Shown here: positions 34,801-44,192 of the stretch, piece by piece
Layout: every line of letters begins with the position of its first letter
Position numbering within the stretch: position 1 is the stretch's first letter
Assembly (NCBI GenBank): GCA_019279435.1
Contig: JAAALK010000288.1
Span: 58,059,363 to 58,123,362, forward strand
DNA: 64,000 nucleotides
DNA from: Zizania palustris
Lineage: Eukaryota; Streptophyta; Magnoliopsida; Poales; Poaceae
Direction: 5' to 3'
Position numbers and translations under genes: made by a program
The notes under the pieces: model-generated
The model's input: only the letters and a program-made list of their open reading frames with translations
What the model was told of the DNA's origin: nothing
Databases searched by the model: none

Positions 34801-36298
34801 CTCCGGAGATAGGGAGAACTACTCTCTTCCTCTATCTTGCCCTTCCTCTTGCTTCGGAGGTGGCATAACATTGGCCACCGGAGGGTGCCTTGCAGCATCA
34901 AAATTTCTATCCGCGCCAGCCTAGACCGGCTCCGGGCGCACTACTGCTGCTGGACTTCGGTCGGTACTACCTCGACCCGAAGTTCTCTCCAAGTATTCTC
35001 CCCTTAGGGTAAGGATAGCCTTGCAAGTGTCAGTTGCATGGCTTCGATTCTCTCCATGAATACAGCAAAAAAGGGTCTGGCCCTTGCCAGCCGTTTTCCC
35101 TGGCGGCCTCCAGCCGTTGGACTTTTCCCCGCAGACTGTGGAGCTCTTGGTGCAAACTTCTGTGGGGGTGCAATGTTTAAGACTTCAGAGCGAGGGTGCT
35201 TTTGCCCTCTTCTTCTATCATGTTGCACTTCGAAGACTGGTTCTTGCGCTGTGCCGAAGTCTTCACCTCTGCTTTAACTTCTGTCAATACTGTCGAAGTA
35301 GCAGTAGTCCTCCGAAGCCAACCTTCTTCTGACCTCGAGTATTCCTCGAAGTACGACATCAGTTGTGATACTGTGGTGATGCTCTTCCGATGTAGTTTAT
35401 CCAGAAGGCCCTTATGACTGACGCCTTCCCGAGCCGCATCAACCACTGAGGATGTGGACAGCCCCCGGATTTGCGACTTCGTATGAGCGAAGCGCTTGAA
35501 GTACTGTCTCAATGTTTCTCCGGGGAGCTATTTCACTTGGAAAAGGCTTCCTGTCGACATGGGGGGCACGAAGGTGCCTTGAAAGTTACTTATAAACTTC
35601 CTCTTCAACTGTGACCACGAATTGATTGATCCTGGCTTTAAAGACCAGAACCATCTCAACGCTACTCCTTGAAGAGCTAACGGGAAGCACTTCGCCATAG
35701 TCTCTCTGTCTCCGCCGCTAGCTTCAATCGCTAGGGCATAAGAACGCGCAAACTCACTGGGATCTTCGTCTCCGGCATACTTGCAAAGCTTCGAAGTTTT
35801 GAACTTTGGATCAAAGCGAACCTTCTGCAGCTCAGGATGCAACGGAGATTCATTGTCGTAAGAGGCGTTCTCCGGGGCTTCGGGATAATCAAGATCGTCG
35901 TCTTCGGGCACTTCGGGGATAGCTGGGGTGGCTTGAGAGCGAAGCCTGTTCGCAGCCTCTTGTCGCCACCTCGCTACCTCAGCTTGAAGGTTGGCCATCT
36001 GAGTGGCCATGTCTCCAAGGCTATCTTCATCTCCTCCGGAAGGACCTTCCGGGTCTTGAGAACTGGTATGATCAGTTTGAATCGGAATGGAGGGTGGTAG
36101 AGTGGCTCCGGGCGGTCGGAGTATGGAAGGGGTTGGCGGAGATGCTTCGTATCCTCGAGGAATAGAAGCCCCTTGCGGAGTTTGAGGTGGTGGGATAGTC
36201 GAAGACCCTCCGACTTCGACTGTGTCGAAGGGTATCTCTCCGGAGATCCGAGAGGACCTCCGAGTGGGATTGCGAGGTGCGCTCCGCTTAGGAGGCAT
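34801..36298 (-). pseudogene. gag: Tat-2 gag
   Basis: Starts MPPKRSAPRNPTRRSSR at 36,298, about 60 bases after the primer site. The capsid core (FARSYALAIEASGG, LRWFWSLKPG, FQGTFVPPMSTGS) is open to 35,528, where a single TAG interrupts. It resumes as MRQYFKRFAHTKSQI from 35,512. The nucleocapsid segment with VFMERIEAM is frame-shifted. The structural protein would package element RNA. Confidence 0.88.
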
Positions 36299-36341
36299 GG
36301 TGTAAGAAGTTGGTAGAGAACGAAGTTTTTTGGACTAGGTT

Positions 36342-36358
36342 CCCCACGGACGGCGCCA
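36342..36358 (-). other. Primer-binding site of Tat-2
   Basis: Minus strand TGGCGCCGTCCGTGGGG, two bases from the LTR end, the same type as in Tat-1. Confidence 0.75.
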
Positions 36359-36360
36359 AC

Positions 36361-36853
36361 TGTTGGCGTAAAAGATTACGCTAACAGGTTTCTGTAGAAA
36401 AGAAACTAACAAACGAAGTGTTTGTGAAGCAAACTGTTCTAAGCCTCCGAAAGGATAATCACTTAGAATAGTTCGAAAGTGTGTATTGAATCACTAGTAT
36501 TCGGTCCCTATTACAGGGTGAAATGGGGGGTATTTATAGGCCTAAACATTAAGGAAAAGACCTATTTACCCCTCTATTACAACCGACATTAAGGAAACTA
36601 TTCGGTTTCTTTAATAGGGCTAAAATGGTAAAAGACTAATCTAATAGGATAGAAGATAGTCTTCCATCTTAGCTGGCAGAAAAGATCCTGAAGGGCTTTG
36701 GTTCGAAGACATACTTCGAACTAGTGCCTGTCTTCGGGCTTCGAACGAGGTTCTGGGCATCTTCGAAGATGGTCTTCGGACAATCTTCGAACTGGTTGAC
36801 TGCCTTTATGCTGCTTCGGCAATAACCCCGAAGATGAGATATTTTCCCCAACA
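36361..36853 (-). repeat. 5' LTR of Tat-2
   Basis: Nearly identical to 25,392-25,882. Ends TGTTGG and CCAACA, 493 bases. Confidence 0.95.
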
Positions 36854-36858
36854 CATAG
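36854..36858. repeat. Target-site duplication CATAG, right of Tat-2
   Basis: Exact match to 25,387-25,391. Confidence 0.93.
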
Positions 36859-37152
36859 GAAACCAAAGAAATTATGCGGGGCAAGTCCAAGAGGCTTTTG
36901 GACCGTGGGTACATGCGTGAGAGTTTTAGCCCTTGTGTTGTTCTAGACCTTTTGGTTCCTAAGAAAGATGGTATTTAGCGAATGTGTGTCAATTGCATAG
37001 CCATCAATAACATTACAATAAGATATTGTCACCCTATCCTAGGTTAGATGACATGTTTGATGAGTTGATTGGATCCACCATTGTTACAAAGATTGACTTT
37101 CATAGTGGATACCACCAAATAGAATGAAATTAGGAGTTGAATGGAAAACAAC
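36859..37152 (+). pseudogene. Chromo-2 reverse transcriptase, continued
   Basis: Continues the RT left at 25,391: DRGYMRESFSPCVV, LLVPKKDGI, RMCVNCIAINNITIRY, then IVTKIDFHSGYHQ in another frame. Stops at 36,976 and beyond. It ends where the SIRE-1 LTR starts at 37,153. Confidence 0.85.
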
Positions 37153-38605
37153 TGTTGAACCAAAACAGGTGGCAAGAGGGGGGGGTGAATGAGAGCTTTT
37201 AAAAATCTGTTCTGCTGGACAGGCTTCAAACACACCCTTAGAAGTGTCTGATTCGGAGGAATCGAACACACTCCGAACATAGGCCTCGAATGGGGTAAAA
37301 GTTCGAAGTGCAGAACACTTCGTTCGCACTTAGAAACCCCAAAATGCATTGTATTATGCAAAGATAGTGCAGGCTCTGCACACGAGGTGCCTTCAAGTAT
37401 GCTTCGCACTACTAAACTTCGCACAAGTACATTTTCCCTCAGAGAGCTCCGAACAGATACTCTGCACTGGTAACTGGTACTAGGCTTCGCACTTTGGAGT
37501 GCAGAAAATAGACAATACTGACTGCAATGAGGACTTCGGCTACGGGAAGAAAATAGGCTTAGAGCCAAACTTCATAGGGTGCTTCGCTAGTAATAAGTGA
37601 GGTCTAGCCTCCGATTTACACAGAGCGAATCATACACCAAAACCACAAATATCGCATGTATAATTGACACAACACATCGAATGAAATAACATAGAGAAAG
37701 AACTCTGGTTTACAAGAAACGAACTGAAGTGCAGAAAACTCAACTCATACAATGCAAAGAGAATAGATACAAGTTCATGCAAAGTGAATCATAGAGAAAC
37801 TGAAAAGTTCGTTGCATAAACAGGGAATACAAAGACTCATAGAACTAAGTACATGAGAATGGCGGCTGGCTCTAGAAGCTCTATAGAGATTTCTCAAAGT
37901 ATTTCCTAAACCTAGCCTGCTTCACTATTTATAGCCACAACTCAGTCATGTGAATAGACTACTTTACCCCTATGGTTTACAGTGATTTTGTCTCTGCCAG
38001 ACACGGGGGTACATATGGTAGTCTACTTTATTGGAAGCTCCTTTTGTCAGCTTCGCAGAGGAGACAACATCAGATTTTGAAGAGTATACACGATCAACTT
38101 TTGCAAAGTGGAATCTTCTGGAGCCCCCTTCACACACGAAGTGTGCAGAGGCTTCGGTGGCACACTTCGAACCCGAAGGCCTTCGCTTCACCGAAGTCAG
38201 TCCTCGATACATTGATGGTTTTGAGCCCAAGCTGTCAAATCCCTTGAACCTTCACACCATCACCTCCGGATTGGATCACCATGACTTCACAGCTACTCCC
38301 AGCTCGAACTCCATCTGTCCATGTACCGAAGCCATGCATGGCCAAATTACTTCGTCATCCACACTGCGAAGCTCACCTTCGGAGTATCTTTACCACCTTC
38401 TGAAGTCCCTCCTTCGTCCAAGGCCTCCGCATGAAGCACTTCCATAAGCAGTCCTTCGCGTGTCTCTACCCAGAGCACACTCTCGAAGAGCCTTACACGG
38501 ACCATGCCTTCGATGAACATCGACTTCATAGACCTTCATGAGGTGTCCTTCCAGTGTCTCCATCCGGAGCCCACTTAGGAGCATTTTTTCATTCCCTGAG
38601 GACTT
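37153..38605 (-). repeat. SIRE-1 3' LTR, part 1
   Basis: Begins TGTTGAACCAAAACAGG, with a GAGGGGGGGTGAAT block near 37,178 that is common at the ends of such LTRs. A minus-strand TATA box (CTATAAATAG) lies at 37,925-37,934. It is interrupted by Tat-3 and resumes at 50,254, giving 2,000 bases in total. Confidence 0.85.
38601..38605. repeat. Target-site duplication GACTT, left of Tat-3
   Basis: GACTT directly before TGTTGGGACG, identical to 50,249-50,253. Confidence 0.94.
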
Positions 38606-39187
38606 TGTTGGGACGACGGATCGAACCAACAGGTTTTCTCAGTATTCTTAGTGGATGGGAGTAATGGAGCGTTGTGCGCAAACTGTATTCTTGGATCAGG
38701 TGTTATTACAACTGTAGTTGGGGGTATTTATAGGGTGATCCGCTCTGAAGGGTCGGGTACCTCCAAACCCCAACTGCTACTCGGTCCGACATAGGTCAGC
38801 GGTACAGACAAAGTAGATGTTACATAGTACAGACAAGAAGGTGCGATTTGACAGCGTATCGGTCGTGTCGGGCACTGCAAAGGCCGCCCGACAGGGCACA
38901 GGCGATCACGATCTTGTCCCCGTACGGTCTTGACTGGGTCTTCTCCACGCACGGCCTCTCTCCGGAGCCTCTGGTCCGCCCGAAGGTTGGCCTCCGGCAT
39001 TTGGCCGGTCACTTCCCCCCCGAGAGCCCCTCTAGCACGTCTCGGAGCCCCCGGAGGCCTCCGGTCCCCTCGTCCGGAGGCTCAAGCACCTCCGGCGTAG
39101 GGCTTCAGGTCTTCCGGCCGTAGCCTTCCTTTATAGCCGTATGAGCCTTCACGCTCCCCACTGTCATTGGGATTATCTGCCCCAATA
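38606..39187 (-). repeat. 3' LTR of Tat-3
   Basis: 582 bases. In element sense it starts TATTGGGG and ends CCCAACA, so the 5' dinucleotide is TA, not TG, in both LTRs. A minus-strand TATA box (CCCTATAAATACCC) lies near 38,725. Confidence 0.93.
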
Positions 39188-39207
39188 GTAGCTCCTCGCT
39201 TCTTTCC
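39188..39207 (-). other. Polypurine tract of Tat-3
   Basis: On the minus strand GGAAAGAAGCGAGGAGCTAC abuts the LTR start. It is purine-rich and ends CTAC as in Tat-2. Confidence 0.65.
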
Positions 39208-39436
39208 TCTCGAGGGTCCTGCACAAGAGAGGTTGGAAGCGCACATGATAATTCCGATAATCTTTATAAGAAATCGACATACGTAGAGATACTGTATCCC
39301 ACTGCGGGGCGGCCCTGTTCGATCGTTCCGGAGAGGTTTCGGAGCCTTGAAACATCCTAGGGTCTGGAGGCCGAGAGCCGATCTCGGAGCACCTTCGGCG
39401 AGCTAGTCGCTTCTCGCCCCTTCGAAGGAAGAAGCT

Positions 39437-39684
39437 TTGACCGATCGCTTTGACGCCCACGCGGCTTTGACCGCCAAGTTCCACCGCCCGAGGAGTTGAG
39501 CTAGCGCATTACTTGGCACAGTTAATGCGACAAGCATGCCGGCGACATGGGGGAGGTGGACCGTCGGAGACGAGCGCACCCGAGGTGCCAGCAAAGTCTT
39601 AAATGCGAGCGCTGTGCGACTGGCGCGCGTGCGCACCGAGCGGCGAAAGGTGGACCAGCGGCTGGCCTTCATGCTTAAATAGCC
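39437..39684 (+). promoter_or_regulatory. Candidate promoter of the Tat-3 antisense gene
   Basis: GCTTTGAC occurs three times within 38 bases (TTGAC at 39,437, 39,450 and 39,467), the core of a plant W-box. A TATA-like CTTAAATAG lies at 39,674-39,682, about 110 bases before the ATG. The AACGG cluster of Tat-1 and Tat-2 is absent. 39,208-39,436 has nothing recognised. Confidence 0.35.
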
Positions 39685-39792
39685 CCTGCTGCGCCGGCCA
39701 AGCCCTCTCCTGCTCACTCGCTTAGTCCCTTAGCATTCTTAACGTCGTACGCTTGCTCTTGAGCCCTTGCTTTCTCTTGCTTCCTCTTTCTA

Positions 39793-42700
39793 TGGCAGAG
39801 AGCAGTGCTCCTACTGCGGTGGTAGACCACCGCTTCCTACAGCGCCAAGTGGTGGCGGCGGTGGTGGCAGTGACCGCTTCTAGCCCGATGGAGGCACGCG
39901 ACTCACGGGAGCTCCGTCCCGCTTCGGAGCGGTTTCGAGAGCAGACTCTGGAGCTGGGGCCATCGGCGAGCACCGACGCATCCATCGAGAAAGCGACTAG
40001 GGGTCGCCTTGGCCCCGAATCGAGGGCCAGGAAGCCGGGCCCAGAGTCAGTCCCAGCGCCGCGGGACTGGGGTTCCCCACCTCGGAGCTCCTCGCTGGAG
40101 TGTTGGACGCCTTCCACTTGGAGCTCCCGCAGCTGTCCCCCGAACGTCGTGGCCCACCTTGTTGTCTTCGAGTTGGCCATGCGCGCTGAGGGCTGCGAAG
40201 GCAGGGCGGAGGTCTTCGCGCAGATGCACGAAGCCCTCTGCCAGCCTAAGAAGAAGGATGGCCGGGTGCTGGCATTCGGGAGTATCAATTTCCATCTCCG
40301 GAGGAGGTACGCGGACTCCTTCCCGGCGAAGGCTATCAACGAGCGGTGGTACTCCAAGTGGGTGCACCGATGGTTCTATGTCCGGGTGGGGCTCAGCTCC
40401 GGACTTGCCGGTCCTCCACGCCACATCTGGTTCTGGAGGAAGGCTATCATAGAGGCCAGCGCTGGCTCGGTCTCCGCCCATATCCAGCTTCTCCAAATCG
40501 TCGCCCGCTAGATGAGTATGCGGGACCTAACGGAGGAGTTTGTGGCCCTCGAGATCCCGCCGCTGAAGGACGAGTGGCCGGCGTCACTTCGGAGCAGCCA
40601 CGATGAATTGACATCGACGGAGCTCTCCCGTTGGCTCGGTAAGCATCCGCTCTCTTTGGCCCTGCTCGTCTTTTACTACACTTGGGAGGTTTTCGGACTT
40701 AACCTTTGGGTACAGGGTCGCTCGTCGCCAAGACGCCCGAGGAAGTGGCCCGAATGGCGGAGAAGATCCTCGGAGCTCCTACTCTGGCTGAGTACAACGG
40801 CGGGTGGAGCTTGTGGGATCCTGGGGGTGGCATAACCGCGTGTGGGACGTGCTCGAGCTCCCCCCCCCCCGCCGCCTCTCCCGGATGGGGAGGTCCTTCG
40901 CGCCGCTTTAAAGAGGAGGGTGGTTGACCTCGACGCCGGCCTTTCCCCCAGGCGTCCTTTGAAGAAGATGAAGATGGTGAAGGGCCCGAGGAGGCTTTCT
41001 CCAGCCCACTCCTCTGCCTCCCACTCCGAATGGGGTATTCCAGTGAGGGAGCCGGGACAGAAATCTAGGATCCCCCGGCGGTCCCGGATCCGGTCCGACC
41101 AGAGAGGCCGGCTACCGAAGGAGCCGGAGGCACTCCTACCCCTCTGAACCCTTCGCCGCCTGCTCTAGGGACTGGGCAGGAGGTGCCGGTTAACGAAGCG
41201 GCGCCGTTCCCCAAGTCTACCCCCCGCGCGATCCAGCCTCAGAGGGGATCTCCGCTAGCTCTCGAGGGAGTAGGGAGACCGACAGCCTAGACCGGGGGGA
41301 TTGGCTGATCCCATCGGAGCAGTCGAAAGAAGTGCCGACGTCGAGGCCGAACTCGCCGCAGCGGCAGCTGGTTCCCCGGTGAATTCGGTAGACAATCTGT
41401 TCTATCGGCCGGGCACTCCGAGGGGCGTCCAGCCTTCGAAAGCCTCCATCGAGGCCGCGGACGAAGGTACGTAAACTCGGCCACCGTTTACTCAAAGCAT
41501 CGGTCCCTTTCAACCTTAACCTCTTTCTTCTGAGCAGGTACGTCCGCCCAGGCCTTAGATCCGGCCCTGATTCCTTCCGAGGATGGCGCTAACGCAGGGT
41601 CCAAAGTCCCTACCAATGCAGCGGGGGCCTCGTAGCCAGGTGACGAGGCGGAGTTGGAAGAGACCCCCGAAGAAGCTTCCGAGGGGGCTGACCGAGAGAC
41701 CGGGGTCCGGCCCCGGCCGCCCTCCAGCTTGAGGGGCGCACGGTCTAGCGAGCCCCTCTTGTGCCCCTTCTTGGAGGAAGGCGAGGACTTCGTGTCGAGG
41801 GTGGCCCCAGTCCACGACTCCTACCTGCGTTTGTGGGAGGCTCGGGTGATAGACGAGCTTAGCATGTCAGACAGCCTCGAGCTCAACCGGGCCATCGAGA
41901 ATGCCGTGGGCAAGGTATTTCCCCGGAGCGCCCCCCGGTGAGCCCCTAGTCTCCTCTCTAACTTACCGTTTCGTGTGCAGGTGGCCGCACTGGTGCAGGG
42001 CTCGATGCTTTCCCTGCTCTCCAAACGCCGCCGCCGCGAGAGCAGCGCTTCGGAGCTCTCCGGCCGAGCGGACGTTGCCGAGATGTCGGTCCGTGAGCAG
42101 GCGGCCGAGATTGAAGGCCTTCGCTCCCAGGCCGCTAGAGCCGAGGCGCTCGAGGGCCAAGCGGCGGAGGTCGACTCCCTCAAGGCCCGAGTCGCTGAAC
42201 TGGAGGGACTCCAAGCGCGGGCTGCTCAAGCGGATGAGCTCGAGGTGGAGGTCAACACCTTTCGGGCCTAGGTTGCCGAGGTGGAGAGGCTCCGGTCCCG
42301 AGCCGAAGATGCGGAGCGACTCGAAGGACAAGTCTTCGTCCTTCAGGCTCAGGTCTCGGACATGAATGAACTCTGGGAGGCCGCAGCCAACGCCGAGGCC
42401 CTCGAAGCCCGAGTGCTCCAGCAAGAGCGGACCGCAACGGACCTCTTGGCTCAGAATGAAGAGGTGACTGAAGCGTTTTCCCAAGGGGAAAAGACGGCGG
42501 CCGACACCGTAGTGTCCCTCCGGAGGGTGCTGCCGCGCTATGGCACTGGGTGCATGGCCTTCGACGTCGCCCGGGAGCCCCTTAGCCGTCGGCTAAAGTT
42601 TGTCCAGGCCACCGTCCGGCAGATAGGCCTCACCGTGTCGAGGTACGGTGAGGTATCAGCCCGGGTAGCTGCGCTCGGGATCTTCCGGCATCTTGAGATG

Positions 42701-43504
42701 TCTGGCCTCCCCCTTCCTTCGCCTTCGAGCTCACACCCCATCGCCTTCGGGGGAGCCACCTCCTATCACCGAGTTCGGCTGTAGCTTAGTCCTAGAGAGC
42801 CCTCCAGGCGACCTAGCAAGCCGAGGGCCCTGACGCGGTTAAGGCTTGGCTGGACGAGGCGCTTTGTTCGAGCGAACCTCCTACTCCTTCGAAGCCTTCG
42901 GCCACGGCACGCCAACCGGACCCGAAGGTGTAGTCTCCTTAGGGTCTCGAGCTACAAATCTTGTAATAGTTTAGAAACTTATCTATGCATTAATAAAGGG
43001 TACTTGCTTTTCGGGAACTATTCAGGGTGTTTGCTCTGCTCGTGATTGCGACATTAAGGTACTCGAGCCTAACAGAGCCCTTCGGCACCGATGGGCTATC
43101 TTCGAAGCCCTTAGAGCTAATCGGCCCGCGTGCTTCGTCCATCCTCGAGGTAGCGACGGGTATGCAGACCTGGAAGTCCTTCTAGGGGTTCTGAGCCTAA
43201 TTAAAGAAGAGGAGAAAGAGCTCCGAGCTTCGTCTTCATCACCTGAACCAGTGGATTGGTCCGACGCTGAAGCTGGTCCGAACGAAGCACCGTCTGAGGG
43301 CAAAGGTTTGCGTAGCTGGGCTCAATTGCAAGAAGATCAGAGGACATTTCGCGCCCAAACGAAAGAAGAGAAAATGCAGAAGAGGAGAGAGAAGTCTAAG
43401 CGTATAGCGCCGGAGCCTCAGACAAGGGCGGGCTCCGGCCAGGTGACTGTCCGGACCGAAGAGGCTTCTGGTTCCTGCTTGGCTTGGATGAGGACTTCAC
43501 TTAA
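39793..43504 (+). pseudogene. Antisense gene of Tat-3, five exons
   Basis: The ATG at 39,793 (MAESSAPTAVV) starts exon 1. Introns 40,639-40,715, 41,467-41,537, 41,915-41,980 and 42,928-43,025 have GT-AG ends and phases 1, 1, 0 and 0, equal to Tat-2. The N-terminal domain keeps GLGFPTSELLAGVLDAFHL, MRAEGCEGRAEVF, FGSINFHLRRRY and AINERWYSKWVHRWFY. Then come RVWDVLELPP, a Pro/Ser-rich stretch, PFLEEGEDF, a long coiled coil rich in Glu/Ala/Leu (42,000-42,460), ARVAALGIFRHLEM, AVKAWLDEA, and the last exon with IKVLEPNRALRHRW, SLIKEEEKE, LRSWAQLQEDQR and C-terminal GFWFLLGLDEDF. Frameshifts near 40,140 and 43,455, a TAG at 40,509 and others break it. Summed exons are 3,400 nt. Function unknown. 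Confidence 0.84.
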
Positions 43505-43693
43505 CCTCTCTTGCTTTTAATTCGCCACAAACGTTGTATATTGTACGTTGTATTGACGATGCAAATAATCGAAGCCTTCTTTGCTCCTTCCCCTTTCTTC
43601 TCTGCTCCTTCCCCCCTCCTTCGTGGGCAGACGGCTTGTCGACTGGGCACAGACAGCAGTGAGGAAGGCGGAAGAACTAAGTTGTATCGAACG

Positions 43694-44066
43694 GGAGCTC
43701 GGAGCCTGGATCGAGGGTGCGTCGAACCGGAGTTCGGAACCCGAGCGTAGGGTGCGTCGAGCTGGAACTCGGAACCCGAATCGAGGGCGCGTCGAGCCGG
43801 AGCTCGGAACCCGAATGTATGGTGCGTCGAGCCGGAGCTCAGAACCCGAGTGTAGGGTGTGTCAAGCCGGAGCTCGGAACCCGAGTGTAGGGTGCGTCGA
43901 GCTGGAGCTCGGAACCTGAGTGTAGGGTGCGTCGAGCCGGTGCTCGAAACCCGAGTGTAGGGTGCGTCGAGCCGGAGCTCGGAACCCGAGTGTGGGGTGC
44001 GTCGAGCCGGAGCTCGGATCCCGAATGTAGGGTGCGTCGAGCCGGAGCTCGGAACCCGAATGTCTG
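43694..44066 (-). repeat. 35-bp tandem repeat, 11 units, in Tat-3
   Basis: GGAGCTCGGAACCCGAG or variants repeats 11 times with a steady 35-base step (for example 43,939, 43,974, 44,009 and 44,044). It sits between the antisense gene and pol, like the arrays of Tat-1 and Tat-2. The flanks 43,505-43,693 and 44,067-44,192 hold no gene. Confidence 0.93.
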
Positions 44067-44192
44067 GTGAACAGACGACGCTTAGATACCGAAGGGTGTC
44101 CATTCTGGCCGAAACATTCACCTAATAGTATTATTGGATTGTAAATTGGGTACAACATCGGCCGACATCGGCCATCACCAGGAGACATAGAA

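Larger units (their letters stand above)
25392..36853 (-). mobile_element. Tat-2: complete minus-strand Tat-lineage gypsy element
   Basis: Both LTRs, primer site, gag, pol, tandem repeat, antisense gene and exact CATAG duplications are present over 11.5 kb. The LTRs differ by about five or six substitutions and a few small indels, so it is the youngest insertion here by LTR comparison. Gag is largely open, but pol has frameshifts and stops. Confidence 0.95.
23277..37152 (+). mobile_element. Chromo-2: plus-strand gypsy relic, split by Tat-2
   Basis: Gag, protease and the start of RT lie at 23,277-25,391. The RT continues in the same sense at 36,854-37,152 once Tat-2 (25,392-36,853) and one copy of its CATAG duplication are set aside. 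It stops where the SIRE-1 LTR begins. Heavily mutated and the oldest host layer visible. Confidence 0.82.
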
